The position numbers and the translations under genes are program-made. This document shows, in pieces, positions 1 to 9,356 of a DNA stretch of 64,000 nucleotides. Numbering within the stretch: position 1 is the stretch's first letter; the number at the start of each line of letters is the position of its first letter. The notes below the pieces were generated by a model. The model saw only the letters and a list, made by a program, of their open reading frames with translations. It had not been told where the DNA came from and ran no database searches. This stretch comes from Chryseobacterium sp. OSA05B (GTDB lineage Bacteria > Bacteroidota > Bacteroidia > Flavobacteriales > Weeksellaceae): positions 1-64,000 of the forward strand of contig NZ_JAHXYH010000004.1 of the NCBI RefSeq assembly GCF_019970065.1, given 5' to 3'.

Positions 1-30
1 CAAAGATACAAACTTTTTTAACTCTCACAA
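1..30 (-). promoter_or_regulatory. Flavobacterium-type promoter reading out of the window
   Basis: Read on the minus strand, a TTG (28-30) is followed after 19 bases by TATCTTTG (8-1). This matches the Bacteroidota sigma consensus TTG-N19-TAnnTTTG very well. It would drive a gene left of position 1, which is not visible here. Confidence 0.6.
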
Positions 31-147
31 CTTTTATTTCTAAAAATTTTAAGAAGCTTTTCGTCTCCATCCTAAAGCTCATTTAAATCATTATGCTTAT
101 CTAAAAGCTCTTCTGTGCTACCGAAACTCTCTCGTTTTTCAGTGGGG

Positions 148-180
148 CAAAGATAACAACTTATTCAAACGCAAAACAAA
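148..180 (-). promoter_or_regulatory. Second minus-strand promoter, upstream of the first
   Basis: On the minus strand TATCTTTG lies at 155-148, with TTTG elements at 180-177 and 175-172 at plausible -33 spacings. It points the same way as the promoter at 1-30. The gene outside the window therefore probably has tandem promoters, as strongly expressed or RNA genes often do (inference). Confidence 0.45.
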
Positions 181-603
181 TTTATTTAACATAAAATTCA
201 TGAAGAACCCAGATTTAATCATAAACGACTGGTATGCAGAGTGAAAAATTTTAAACTAATGTTTAATTTTTTCGCTTTCCTTTTCTGTGGTAGTGATTCT
301 ACCTTTTAATATGTTGATAGATAATGCTCAAAAACTCGGCATAAGACTTTTCCAGACCTATGATATCACCGGATTTTAGATTTAAACCGCCGCTTCCTGA
401 TGTATCGGATTTTATTGTACTGAAATGTCTAGAAGCACATATTTCCATCTATATGTAAGCTTTAGCTAAAGCCTTTTCGACTGAAACATATATTGCAAGC
501 GGGCTAAGGCCTACTTATATTGAATCTGATACTATATATATTATATACTTGTTATCGCACATCTACTATCATATTATATATAAGGTATAAGAAATAAGAT
601 TTA

Positions 604-1650
604 TCAATCAAACAGTCTTAGCTGCTGATCTTTTGCTCCGGTAAAATTCGCAGTGGAGAGTTTTGGAAATTCTTTACCGTCGAAGAACTTCTTTCGCCCG
701 ATCTTAAATGTAGTATGAATCATGTCTGCAATATTCCCCTCTCCTCTATGTCTTTCAAAATATCTTTTGTCGCCCAGCTTTCCACCGCGCATAGAACGGA
801 TAAGATTTAAAACCTTTTGTGCTCTGTCCGGAAAGTGTGACTCAATCCAATTGACAAAAACAGGTTCCACGGTATCATTTAGCCTAACAAGTGTATATCC
901 AAAACTAATGGCTCCTGCCTCTGAAATCGATTTCAAAATATTCAACGGCTCATCGCTGTTCAGGCCTGGGATAATAGGTGCCACCATAACATGAACAGGA
1001 ATTTTATTCTCTGTAAGAACTTCTATAGCCTTTAATTTATTCGGTGCCGAACTGGTACGTGGCTCCATTTTCCGTCTCAGCTCTTCATTAATAGTAGGAA
1101 TACTTAGGGAGACTGAAACCAAATTCTGTTCTGCCATAGGTTTTAAAATATCCAAATCCCTCAGCACAAGTGTATTTTTTGTCAGAACATTGACAGGATG
1201 TCTGTAATCCAAACAAACCTGAAGCAGTTTCCGGGTAATCTCAAACTGCCTTTCTGCCGGCTGATAACAATCGGTGTTTCCGGAGAGCAAAATTGGCGCG
1301 GGTTTGTACCCTTTTTTCTGAAAAAATTTCTCCAAAAGCTCAGGAGCATTTTTCTTTACCATGATTTTTCTTTCAAAATCAACTCCGGCGCTGTAGCCCC
1401 AATACTCATGGGTAGGCCTCGCAAAACAGTAGGAGCAGCCGTGTTCGCAACCCTGATAAGGATTCATTGAATATTCCATCGGGAGATCTTCACTTTTTAC
1501 CTGGTTCACAATGCTTTTCGGAAAAACTTCTGTAAAAGAGGTTTTTACCGCTTCGAAATCTTCTTCTTCAGGCTCATAGGTATACTGGTCGAAACGATTG
1601 ATAACGTTCGACTGCGCGCCCTGCCCTTTTTTGAAATTTTCGTTTTGCAT
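604..1650 (-). CDS. PA0069-type radical SAM protein
   Basis: 348 residues. The sequence shows a radical SAM cluster motif CX3CX2C at C68, C72 and C75 (context NPYQGCEHGCSYCFARP), which ligates a 4Fe-4S cluster for S-adenosylmethionine cleavage. The surrounding words match the PA0069/Rv2578c family, distantly related to spore photoproduct lyase. Its substrate is not established as far as I know. The protein looks cytosolic, with no signal peptide or membrane segment. It stands alone on the minus strand, about 120 bases from the next gene in that direction. The reading frame is full length for the family. Family confidence is high; biological role is unknown. Confidence 0.85.
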   Translation of the reverse strand: MQNENFKKGQGAQSNVINRFDQYTYEPEEEDFEAVKTSFTEVFPKSIVNQVKSEDLPMEYSMNPYQGCEHGCSYCFARPTHEYWGYSAGVDFERKIMVKKNAPELLEKFFQKKGYKPAPILLSGNTDCYQPAERQFEITRKLLQVCLDYRHPVNVLTKNTLVLRDLDILKPMAEQNLVSVSLSIPTINEELRRKMEPRTSSAPNKLKAIEVLTENKIPVHVMVAPIIPGLNSDEPLNILKSISEAGAISFGYTLVRLNDTVEPVFVNWIESHFPDRAQKVLNLIRSMRGGKLGDKRYFERHRGEGNIADMIHTTFKIGRKKFFDGKEFPKLSTANFTGAKDQQLRLFD

Positions 1651-1713
1651 TATGATGTAAAATTAGAATGGATTTCTTATTAAATAATGAGTTTTAACAT
1701 TAAAGTTATCCAC

Positions 1714-1747
1714 AGAAAAATCCGACCCTTAAAAAGGAGCCGGATTT
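1714..1747 (-). terminator. Terminator for the small membrane protein gene
   Basis: On the minus strand the outer stem AAATCCG pairs with CGGATTT, with an inner CCTT/AAGG helix, and is followed by TTTTTC. It lies just after the stop codon of the 64-residue gene. Confidence 0.6.
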
Positions 1748-1771
1748 CACATAATTAAATATATTCTTTTA

Positions 1772-1966
1772 CTACTTCAGCGCATAAAATTCCACTCCGT
1801 GATATTCATCTTCGTGGTTTTTGTCATCAAAATGTCTGTGATAATCAGAATAGGTATCACTATATTTTTTATCTTTTTTAGTCAATATCTTTTTTAATCC
1901 AATAAAACCTAATACTGCCAAAAGACCAACACCTCCTGCCAGTAAAACGCCAACTTCTTTTTTCAT
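1772..1966 (-). CDS. Small single-pass membrane protein, unknown function
   Basis: 64 residues. A short positively charged start is followed by one hydrophobic helix of about residues 6-25 (GVLLAGGVGLLAVLGFIGL). The tail is hydrophilic and rich in Lys, Asp and His. It resembles the many short membrane-anchored proteins of Flavobacteriia for which no function is known. A good hairpin terminator follows its stop codon, which supports it as an expressed unit. The Asp/His-rich tail could bind metal, but that is speculation. Confidence 0.6.
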   Translation of the reverse strand: MKKEVGVLLAGGVGLLAVLGFIGLKKILTKKDKKYSDTYSDYHRHFDDKNHEDEYHGVEFYALK

Positions 1967-2139
1967 ATCTCGTCCGATTTAATATAATAGCTGCTGCAAA
2001 AAGCGTACCTATTTTTCTGTTTCAAATTATAAATTTTGTTAACATTAAACTTTATTTCACCGAAAAATGTAATTCCCTTTTTTATTAAATTTAGCCAATC
2101 AATGGTTTAATTATTGTACTAACCTAAAAAAAATATATT

Positions 2140-2490
2140 ATGGATAATTCAGAATATAACGATAGAATGACCACCCTAAGCCAGGTTATGAAGACCCTTT
2201 CAGAAAGAGGAATACACCGTGAATTCAGAATGAATGAGAACTGTGAAATGAAATTTGAAAATTCAGATAAAATATATCAACCTTCTGAACTTATCATTTT
2301 AAAGACCTATCGTTTTGAAGGTGACAGCAACCCCGATGACAATGCGGTTTTATATGTACTGAAAGATAACGCCGGAAACCGTGGTATGATTATAGATTCT
2401 TACGGAGCCGACAGCAATTATCCTGGTGAAAAGTTTGATGAATTTTTGAGAGATATCCCGGTTCAGGAAAGTGAAGAATTTAATTTCTAA
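2140..2490 (+). CDS. Conserved 116-residue Bacteroidota protein
   Basis: A soluble protein of 116 residues with a conserved central pattern (YRFEGDSNPDDNAVLY, then GMIIDSYGADS). Short proteins of this family are frequently labelled phosphoribosylpyrophosphate synthetase in databases. This one is far too short for that enzyme and lacks its ribose-phosphate and ATP loops, so I do not accept the label. No signal peptide or membrane segment is visible. It is monocistronic, with its own terminator at 2521. Confidence 0.7.
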   Translation: MDNSEYNDRMTTLSQVMKTLSERGIHREFRMNENCEMKFENSDKIYQPSELIILKTYRFEGDSNPDDNAVLYVLKDNAGNRGMIIDSYGADSNYPGEKFDEFLRDIPVQESEEFNF

Positions 2491-2520
2491 TACTTCCTTC
2501 AACCGAATATTTATACATAT

Positions 2521-2556
2521 CCCCGGAGCTATTCAGTTACCGGGGTTTCTTTTTTC
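2521..2556 (+). terminator. Terminator after the 116-residue gene
   Basis: CCCCGG (2521-2526) pairs with CCGGGG (2540-2545), followed by a T-rich run. It overlaps the 3' end of the convergent AsmA-like gene. Confidence 0.6.
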
Positions 2557-5183
2557 TTGAAAACATTCTTTAGAAATCCTTTCTTTTCTTTTTTCTCTTC
2601 CTTGGGTTTAGGTTCTTCTTTTTTGGCCTTAATCTCCTGTTTCAGTTCTTTTACCGTTTGCTTCACTTCCTTTACAGAAGAAACAGCACTTTTTACCGTT
2701 TTCTCTGTTTTCTCGACATTCTTTCCGATCAGTGTTTTCTTTAATCCCTGTTCAATTCCCTTCCAGAAAAAATTGAAAAATGATTTTGTAGGATCCCGTT
2801 CAACATTTTCCACGGCCACAGCATCAGGATACTTCCCAGAATCGGATCTGATAAAAAGATTCGCAACAGCTGTCAGCACTCCTTTTTTCTCCTGATTATT
2901 TTTATTTAAGACTGCAATTTTAAGATCCTTATGTTTGAGATTGAATGTTCCGTGCAGCCCAGCCGGGTTTCCTTTAAAATTGAAAAGCATTTCCTGAATC
3001 GTTCCGGCGGTAGCTGTTACATGAAGATAAGGCCTGATAAACGGGTTGATCCCGCTTGCCGGAAGATTGGACGTCTTTCCTGAAATGGCAAAACCATCAT
3101 TATGATCTGCAACATCAAAACCCCAGTTCACAGAAAGAGGCGCAAGATTCATAAAGGAACAGTTGATCCTGATGTCCACTTTCGTAGGCTTACCTTTTGT
3201 TTTGGCAGAATTCAGGTTTTTAACGTTCATATTAAAATTAGCAAAGGTCAGTTTTCCCGGACCTGCACTTTCCGGTGTATCTTCTTCGTAAACCAAAACG
3301 GAATTCTTCAGATCAAGATTATTGACTGTCATCGGAATTTTTATCGAACGGAGCAGTTTGGAATACAAAGGCTTCACTTTCGGATCATCATTGGGGATCT
3401 TACTTCTGAAAATATTGGCATCTGCACCAAGAACCGTTACATTGGAAGCGTTGATTGATTTATTATCTGAAAATAAATCCCAATGTCCGTCTGCTGCAAT
3501 CTGAGAAACTTTAATGTCATAGAGATCTCTTTCTACGGGGATCATTTTGATAAACTGTGCTCTCGAAACGAGCGGTTTCATGATAAAATTATTAACCTGA
3601 ATCTTATTTTTATTTAATTTTAAAAGCCCGGCGCTTAGATTGTAAAACTTTGTTCTGTAGGCAAAATTCCTTGTGGTCAGGAAATAGTCTTTCACTTTAA
3701 AGGAAAGTCCCTGATTATTTGGTTTAGGCGCTATTTCAATTGTATTGACCGTAGCGTTCAGATCGTGAAAAGCAAGTGGCTGCATTCCTTTATCATAAAC
3801 GATATCAGAATTTTTGAGGGACATTTTGCGGACAATGACCGAATTAATGATTCCCGGTCCCGGATTTTTCTTTGGCTTGTTCACGCCTGCTATAACTGTT
3901 CCACTAACATTTTCAACCAGAATATCTTTAAGATCAAGATTCAATTTTTTTTCGATAAACTCAAGCTTATTAATATTAAAGGCAATGTGTCCGGTTTTCA
4001 GATCCAATGACCCTTTTCCTGCCTCCGGAATTCCGGGATACAATATCAGATTTCTGATTTCACCGCTTTTGGGATTTAATGCCATGCTTTCGACTGTGAA
4101 ATTCTGGTAATTTGAATACTGGATATCTCTTCCTGAAAAATGAAAATCTTTGTATCCGACAGGAATCACCTGTTCTGCAGTGATCTTGTCAAATTTCAAC
4201 TGATTGACTTTTACATTCAGTGTTTTTGCAGAAAGTAATCTGCTACCATCAGGTTTATTGATAAGTACGGCAGCGTTATTGAGTTTTATATCTTCTAAAT
4301 TAACTTCAAAATTGAGTTTTTTATCAGCCTTTTTAGGTTTTACTCCAGTGTTGTAAACAGTAAGGACTGGATTTTGGAAATCTGCATTGGCCAATGAAAT
4401 TTTGTTTTTAGCCAAAACCACATCTTTGAAGTTCATTTTGGGAATGGAAAATTCAAAAAGTTTCGGTTTTTGGGGATAAAATCTTTTAAACTGATTAAAA
4501 GACAACAATGGAATCAGCCTAAAATTCCCGACTGACATTTGCCCATCCGAAGTTGTGATATTGCTTATTGTAATTGCGTATACATTATCAGGACGGAAGA
4601 AAAAATCCTTTCCTTTAATAGTATAACGGTCAAAAACCACCGGAAGTTTATCCTCCACCGATTCTTCTGTCATCTGCAGATTCTCTATAAACAAGTCCAG
4701 TTGCTGAACAGATAAAAATTTCTGTTTTGTATGCTTGAAAATATTGATCGTTCCCCTATTAATCCTGATATTTTCAAACAAAACTGGATTTCTTTTCTTT
4801 CCGGTTTTACGGTCAACAGACTTTGCAAGACTGATATTTAAATTAGGTCTGGCCAGCAGAAGATCAGATGAACTGATTCTTTTATTAAAAATGGCATCAT
4901 AGATACCGAAACGGCTGATTTTTAATGTATCAATCGTTCCCTGAAGACCAATAACGTTTGTATTCTGAGGATCTTTGCTGTTTACCGTAATTCCGGCAGC
5001 GAAAATATTTCCTGAACCCAGATCTACATCCAGTGTTTTGTAGGACACCTTATAATCTGTATTCTTCTTTATATAATCCGGAAGCTGGGTTTTAAGCCAT
5101 ATATTCAGTCCGAAATTCGCGGCTAGAAGGATTAGCAGCAGAATTCCCAGGCTTATTAATAACTTTTTAACCCATTTTCGCAT
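2529..5183 (-). CDS. AsmA-like / DUF748-type envelope protein
   Basis: 884 residues. An N-terminal transmembrane anchor (about residues 8-28) is followed by a very long beta-rich region with repeated short motifs of the AsmA/YhdP/DUF748 superfamily, such as VNLEDIKLNNAAV and LNLDLKDILVENV. The last 90 residues are a charged Lys/Glu-rich coiled-coil tail. Proteins of this superfamily are envelope bridge-like proteins involved in lipid transport or outer-membrane assembly. The exact role here is inferred from fold only. It starts one base after the stop of the WG-repeat gene, so the two are surely co-transcribed. The low-complexity tail is an add-on compared with classical AsmA. Confidence 0.7.
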   Translation of the reverse strand: MRKWVKKLLISLGILLLILLAANFGLNIWLKTQLPDYIKKNTDYKVSYKTLDVDLGSGNIFAAGITVNSKDPQNTNVIGLQGTIDTLKISRFGIYDAIFNKRISSSDLLLARPNLNISLAKSVDRKTGKKRNPVLFENIRINRGTINIFKHTKQKFLSVQQLDLFIENLQMTEESVEDKLPVVFDRYTIKGKDFFFRPDNVYAITISNITTSDGQMSVGNFRLIPLLSFNQFKRFYPQKPKLFEFSIPKMNFKDVVLAKNKISLANADFQNPVLTVYNTGVKPKKADKKLNFEVNLEDIKLNNAAVLINKPDGSRLLSAKTLNVKVNQLKFDKITAEQVIPVGYKDFHFSGRDIQYSNYQNFTVESMALNPKSGEIRNLILYPGIPEAGKGSLDLKTGHIAFNINKLEFIEKKLNLDLKDILVENVSGTVIAGVNKPKKNPGPGIINSVIVRKMSLKNSDIVYDKGMQPLAFHDLNATVNTIEIAPKPNNQGLSFKVKDYFLTTRNFAYRTKFYNLSAGLLKLNKNKIQVNNFIMKPLVSRAQFIKMIPVERDLYDIKVSQIAADGHWDLFSDNKSINASNVTVLGADANIFRSKIPNDDPKVKPLYSKLLRSIKIPMTVNNLDLKNSVLVYEEDTPESAGPGKLTFANFNMNVKNLNSAKTKGKPTKVDIRINCSFMNLAPLSVNWGFDVADHNDGFAISGKTSNLPASGINPFIRPYLHVTATAGTIQEMLFNFKGNPAGLHGTFNLKHKDLKIAVLNKNNQEKKGVLTAVANLFIRSDSGKYPDAVAVENVERDPTKSFFNFFWKGIEQGLKKTLIGKNVEKTEKTVKSAVSSVKEVKQTVKELKQEIKAKKEEPKPKEEKKEKKGFLKNVFKKKETPVTE

Positions 5184-5184
5184 T

Positions 5185-6999
5185 TTATTTATTTTGATGT
5201 TCAGTATAGTTTTTATATTCTTTTTCTGAAATTTCTTTCAGAATTTTACCTTCTAAATTAATTTGAAAATGCACATTCCCGTTTTTAGAATAAAACATTG
5301 TATGTTGTCCACCATCATAACCAAAATATTTATGGGGCCTTATCTGATCAAAAATGAATGGACATAGTTCTTTATTATTTATATCAAGAATTCCGGCCTT
5401 TCCATTTTTAGAAGCAAAAATCAAATTTTCTCTTGAAATAAATTGATCATAAATCGGTGGAATAATTATTTTAAAAGTCTCAAATTCTATTAAGCCATGC
5501 TTGCCATTTTTTTCGATAAATTGTCTTTTTTCAGGACCATACTCTACCCAATTTGATATTTCATCATATTCTAACGGCAAAAGAACTTTTTTACTGATAT
5601 CAATAATTCCAAACTTTTTGTTTTTAGAGGCAATAAGTTTATTATGATTGTAAAAAAGCGGACTTAATGAATTATATCCTTTAATAACTATATTATTATT
5701 TATATCAATCACCATTCCATTTGTAATAAATAAAAATTTACTCACATCTTCATTATTATCAAATTTATCATAAACAGAAGTTATTTCTTTATACTTTATC
5801 GGTATTTTAATTTGTCCCTTCTCAGAAATAACTCCATAAAAATTACCCTTTTTAACCCATAGAAAAGTGGTATTTTCAATTTGTCTTAACTCATCATATT
5901 CAAAAGGAACAATGACATTTCCTTGCCAATCAACAATACCATATTTTCTCTTTAAGTTTTTGTAAATAAGTGTTGGATCTGAATTTGAAAAATCATTATA
6001 TACTGCTTCATAAGATTCACCTATTTTTTTCAAATCTTTATTAAAAAAAGAATATATTTTTCCTTTTCTGGCATTATAATATTCTGAAAAAGCATGGTTA
6101 GATTCAAAATAATTAATAAAATCATACTCTAAAGGCACTTTAAAAGTTCCATCAGTTTTTATCATCCCGAATTTGCCTTTTTTCTTTACTATTGCATTTT
6201 TAAAAGTATCAAAAACACTTGCAGAATCAAATGTATTATTTGGAAAAGCTGCCTGAGCTTTCGCATTTATAAATTTATATTTCCCGCCAATTTCTACTAA
6301 AGCAGCTCCATTTTCGAAAAATGTAGATTCGTCTCTCGTAAAAACATCCTTAGAAAAATCTGAAATATAGGCTCTTTTAAAACTATCGTATATAAAATCT
6401 GAGAGTTGTTTTCCTGAATTGTCAAAAACCGCCCATTTATTATTCTTTTTAACAATTACATTCTGATCTTTCATTTCCTGACTTGCCTCATCATAAATGA
6501 CTGGAATGATTTCCCTCCCGACTTTATTGATGAACCCAGATTTCCCATTCTTTGTTACAGCACACAGTCCACTGGATCTAAAACAATCAACTTTATCATA
6601 TTGTATCGGTATGACTACATTCGCCTGATTATCTATAAACCCCCACTCTCCATTTTTTTTAACAGGTGCAAGTCCTTCAGAAAAAATACCTACTGCTTCA
6701 AAATCACCCTTTAGTCTTACATTTTTTTTTGTTATAAAAAATTCTTTATTGTTATTCTTCGCATAAGCTACACCATCTTTAAAAGGATTAAGAAAATCAT
6801 ATTCAAAAGGAATCATAACTAAGCTATCTTTGTCAATATATCCCCATTTATCAGGGTTTTTCAGCCTTGTTCTTATCCAGTCTGTTTCATGATCTCTCTC
6901 TGTATAGCTAATGTTTTTTTTTGAAAAATCTAATTTATCCTGAGATTTTGAATGACAGGAAATAAAGATTGCAAAAAAAAAGAGAATAATACTCTTCAT
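5185..6999 (-). CDS. WG-repeat lipoprotein
   Basis: About 604 residues from the ATG at 6999. The N terminus is a lipoprotein signal with the lipobox IFISC. The body is built of about eleven WG-type repeats of the form KxGxIDxxGxxxIPxxYD (KWGYIDK, EWGFIDN, KYGIVDW, KFGIIDI and others). WG repeats form beta-propeller-like surfaces and are common in Bacteroidota surface lipoproteins of unknown ligand. A TTG four bases into the upstream stop codon (7005) is an alternative start, but the ATG two codons later fits better. The gene is noticeably more AT-rich than its neighbours. It sits between a DUF2797 gene and the AsmA-like gene with almost no spacing. Confidence 0.8.
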   Translation of the reverse strand: MKSIILFFFAIFISCHSKSQDKLDFSKKNISYTERDHETDWIRTRLKNPDKWGYIDKDSLVMIPFEYDFLNPFKDGVAYAKNNNKEFFITKKNVRLKGDFEAVGIFSEGLAPVKKNGEWGFIDNQANVVIPIQYDKVDCFRSSGLCAVTKNGKSGFINKVGREIIPVIYDEASQEMKDQNVIVKKNNKWAVFDNSGKQLSDFIYDSFKRAYISDFSKDVFTRDESTFFENGAALVEIGGKYKFINAKAQAAFPNNTFDSASVFDTFKNAIVKKKGKFGMIKTDGTFKVPLEYDFINYFESNHAFSEYYNARKGKIYSFFNKDLKKIGESYEAVYNDFSNSDPTLIYKNLKRKYGIVDWQGNVIVPFEYDELRQIENTTFLWVKKGNFYGVISEKGQIKIPIKYKEITSVYDKFDNNEDVSKFLFITNGMVIDINNNIVIKGYNSLSPLFYNHNKLIASKNKKFGIIDISKKVLLPLEYDEISNWVEYGPEKRQFIEKNGKHGLIEFETFKIIIPPIYDQFISRENLIFASKNGKAGILDINNKELCPFIFDQIRPHKYFGYDGGQHTMFYSKNGNVHFQINLEGKILKEISEKEYKNYTEHQNK

Positions 7000-7001
7000 A
7001 T

Positions 7002-7796
7002 TCAAGAAATATTCAGCTCAATTACATACCCTTCATGCCCTCTCACATTCATAAAGTTTCCGCCTTCGAAACTTAAATACTGTCCTTTAATCCCTACAAG
7101 CACTCCTGTAAATTCCGGTTTCTTGTCTAATGTGAAAGAATTTATTTTTTCAGGTTTTTCAAAAGGATAATCAAATCTCCATAAGTCTTCTCCCTCACTG
7201 TAGAATTTTTGGAAGTCATCAGGGAAATACTGTCTGATCTTTTGCTGGAAGTCAGCCAGATCAATTTCTCCTTCAAAATCATCCTGAAGCATTTTTCTCC
7301 AGTTGGTTTTATCAGGAAGGTGTTCTTTTAATGCAACTTCTATCATTCCGGCTTCGTAACGGTTTTCTGTTCTGGCAATCGGCAGTGCAAAAGTGGCCCC
7401 CTGATCGATCCATCTTGTTGGAATCTGGGTATTTCTCGTTACTCCTACTTTTACATCCCCTGTGTAGGCAAGATAGACGGTGTGAGGCTGCAGCTGGATT
7501 TGTTTTTCCACTTCCAGATCACGTTCAGCAACGCCTAAATGGGCTGTAGAAAGCTCAGGACGAATGATGGTATCACTGGCGTAAGGGCTTTCAAAGAAAC
7601 AGTTTTTGCAGAACCCCATTCTGTAAATAGGCTTATTTTCTCCACAGTTGACACACTGAAATCCGGTATGTTTTATACGCAATTCCTTTCCGAAAAGCTC
7701 ATTCATATGGATAAGATCTCCAGAAAGATTTAGATAATATTGGATCGGCTGTGCGTCGAAACTCGTCATTTTTAAAATTTGCCCTTGAAACTGCAT
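7002..7796 (-). CDS. DUF2797 family protein with a zinc-ribbon knuckle pair
   Basis: 264 residues. Four cysteines (C48, C51, C63, C66) form CX2C-X11-CX2C, a likely zinc site near the N terminus. It is followed by the conserved DUF2797 core (YLAYTGDVKVGVTRN, then IPTRWIDQGA). That core resembles GIY-YIG-type nuclease folds, from memory of the family; activity is not established. It is the first gene of a three-gene minus-strand operon, and its TGA stop overlaps the potential TTG start of the WG-repeat gene. It is cytosolic by sequence. Function unknown. Confidence 0.8.
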   Translation of the reverse strand: MQFQGQILKMTSFDAQPIQYYLNLSGDLIHMNELFGKELRIKHTGFQCVNCGENKPIYRMGFCKNCFFESPYASDTIIRPELSTAHLGVAERDLEVEKQIQLQPHTVYLAYTGDVKVGVTRNTQIPTRWIDQGATFALPIARTENRYEAGMIEVALKEHLPDKTNWRKMLQDDFEGEIDLADFQQKIRQYFPDDFQKFYSEGEDLWRFDYPFEKPEKINSFTLDKKPEFTGVLVGIKGQYLSFEGGNFMNVRGHEGYVIELNIS

Positions 7797-7855
7797 ACTG
7801 TTTATATTACTTTTTTAAGTAAATTTAATGATTATATTTTCAAAAAGTAAATTTA

Positions 7856-7863
7856 TATTTTTG
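7856..7863 (+). promoter_or_regulatory. -7 promoter element for the epimerase gene
   Basis: TATTTTTG matches TAnnTTTG, 20 bases before the ATG of the epimerase gene. No clear TTG at -33 is seen. Confidence 0.45.
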
Positions 7864-7882
7864 CGACATTAAAAAATCACAA

Positions 7883-8905
7883 ATGACTTATCTTGTAACA
7901 GGAGGAAGCGGGTTTATAGGTTCCCATTTAATAGAAAAATTATTACGAAATGGACATTCTGTCATAAACGTTGACAATTTTGATGATTTCTATAATTATC
8001 AGATAAAAATTAAAAATACTTTAGCATCTATCGGTAAAAATTCGGATTTTGATTTTTCGGACAAAGAGACAGACATCAGACATTTAATGACGAGTTCCCA
8101 ATCCGATCGCTACCAACTCTATTATCAGGACATTCGGGATAAAAACGGGCTTGAAACGATTTTCAAACATCACAAAATAGACCTTATTATCCATCTGGCA
8201 GCACTGGCGGGCGTACGTACTTCCATTGAAAGACCTCTTGAATATGAAGAAGTAAATGTTCGGGGCACGATGAATCTCTGGGAGCTTTGTAAAGAATTCA
8301 ATGTGAGCAAATTCGTATGTGCGTCTTCATCAAGCGTTTATGGCAACAATGAAAAAACTCCTTTTGCAGAGACAGACAATGTAGACCATCCGATCTCACC
8401 GTATGCCGCCACTAAAAAAAGCAGTGAAATTTTAGGACATGTTTACCACAATCTGTATCAGATCGACATGATACAACTTCGTTTTTTCACCGTATACGGC
8501 CCGAGACAAAGACCGGATCTGGCCATCCATAAATTTACAAAACTGATCTCAGACGGCCAGGAAATCCCGTTTTACGGCGATGGAAATACAGCCAGAGACT
8601 ATACTTATATTGATGATATCATCGATGGAATCATGAAATCTATCGTTTATCTGGAAAATCATTCCGGTGTTTATGAAATTATTAATCTTGGGGAAAACGA
8701 GGTGGTCACTTTATCTGAAATGCTGGCTGCCATAGAAAAGGCCCTTGGAATTTCTGCCACACGGAAAATTCTGCCAATGCAGCCGGGAGATGTCCTGAAA
8801 ACCAATGCAGATATCACAAAAGCTAAGACATTAATACACTACAAACCAGACACGGACTTCCAAAATGGCATAAAAAAATTTGTGGAATGGTTTTTGAGAA
8901 AATGA
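7883..8905 (+). CDS. NAD-dependent nucleotide-sugar epimerase (UDP-glucuronate 4-epimerase-like)
   Basis: 340 residues, an extended short-chain dehydrogenase/reductase. The Rossmann motif GGSGFIGS lies at residues 7-14. The SSSVYG strand and the active-site YAATK (Tyr-X3-Lys) follow. RFFTVYGPRQRPD is typical of UDP-glucuronate/UDP-galacturonate 4-epimerases and related enzymes. It would interconvert nucleotide sugars for capsule or lipopolysaccharide synthesis. No glycosyltransferases neighbour it here, so the exact sugar cannot be read from context. Length is standard for the family. dTDP-glucose dehydratase is a less likely alternative. Confidence 0.85.
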   Translation: MTYLVTGGSGFIGSHLIEKLLRNGHSVINVDNFDDFYNYQIKIKNTLASIGKNSDFDFSDKETDIRHLMTSSQSDRYQLYYQDIRDKNGLETIFKHHKIDLIIHLAALAGVRTSIERPLEYEEVNVRGTMNLWELCKEFNVSKFVCASSSSVYGNNEKTPFAETDNVDHPISPYAATKKSSEILGHVYHNLYQIDMIQLRFFTVYGPRQRPDLAIHKFTKLISDGQEIPFYGDGNTARDYTYIDDIIDGIMKSIVYLENHSGVYEIINLGENEVVTLSEMLAAIEKALGISATRKILPMQPGDVLKTNADITKAKTLIHYKPDTDFQNGIKKFVEWFLRK

Positions 8906-9021
8906 CATCATGTAAGTTGTTGGCACAGCTGTAATGCGGTCTATGACGGACAATGAACAAAAATTAATCAAAAAGAATTGAAAATCAAGTATAAAAAAGC
9001 GTATAATATAAGCTAATTTTA

Positions 9022-9029
9022 TACTTTTG
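9022..9029 (+). promoter_or_regulatory. -7 promoter element for the DUF2795 gene
   Basis: TACTTTTG matches TAnnTTTG and lies 18 bases before the ATG at 9048. Confidence 0.5.
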
Positions 9030-9047
9030 CAAAAAAATTAGAAAATT

Positions 9048-9269
9048 ATGTACTGGACATTAGAACTAGCCTCCTACTTAAGTGACGCACCTTGGCCAAT
9101 GACAAAGGCAGAACTTATTGACTATGCAATCAGAACTGGTGCACCCATGGAAGTTGTAGAAAACCTTCAGGCTATCGAAGACGAAGGAGAGATCTACGAA
9201 TCTATCGAAGAGGTATGGAGTGATTATCCTACCGATGAGGATTTCCTTTGGAACGAAGACGAATATTAA
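9048..9269 (+). CDS. DUF2795 family small acidic protein
   Basis: 73 residues, acidic. It contains the DUF2795 pattern (LASYLSDAPWPMTKAELIDYA), a small helical domain also found in larger proteins. The C-terminal half is very rich in Glu and Asp. Close homologues stand upstream of secA in related genomes, to my recollection. It has its own promoter and a strong terminator (9280), so it is a separate transcript from secA. Function unknown. Confidence 0.75.
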   Translation: MYWTLELASYLSDAPWPMTKAELIDYAIRTGAPMEVVENLQAIEDEGEIYESIEEVWSDYPTDEDFLWNEDEY

Positions 9270-9279
9270 TTAAAGCAAT

Positions 9280-9310
9280 AAGCTTTAAGCAATGTGCTTA
9301 GAGCTTTTTT
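9280..9310 (+). terminator. Terminator after the DUF2795 gene
   Basis: A 12-bp stem (9280-9291 with 9295-9306, one G-U pair) with an ATG triloop is followed by a T run. Confidence 0.7.
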
Positions 9311-9356
9311 GCCCTTTTTATATATAAAATTCACACGATAAGCGTGTCAGTAAAAC

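Larger units (their letters stand above)
1..603. other. Non-coding stretch at the left end
   Basis: No convincing coding region was found. Besides the two outward promoters there is an imperfect inverted repeat around 242-272 (gaaaaattttaaac with gtttaattttttc). A stretch at about 440-530 is rich in short self-complementary words such as agctttagctaaag. The rest is AT-rich without a recognisable feature. Confidence 0.5.

Noticed and set aside
2140..2490. Phosphoribosylpyrophosphate synthetase
   Set aside because: Only 116 residues and without ribose-phosphate or ATP-binding motifs; the label appears to be a propagated error.
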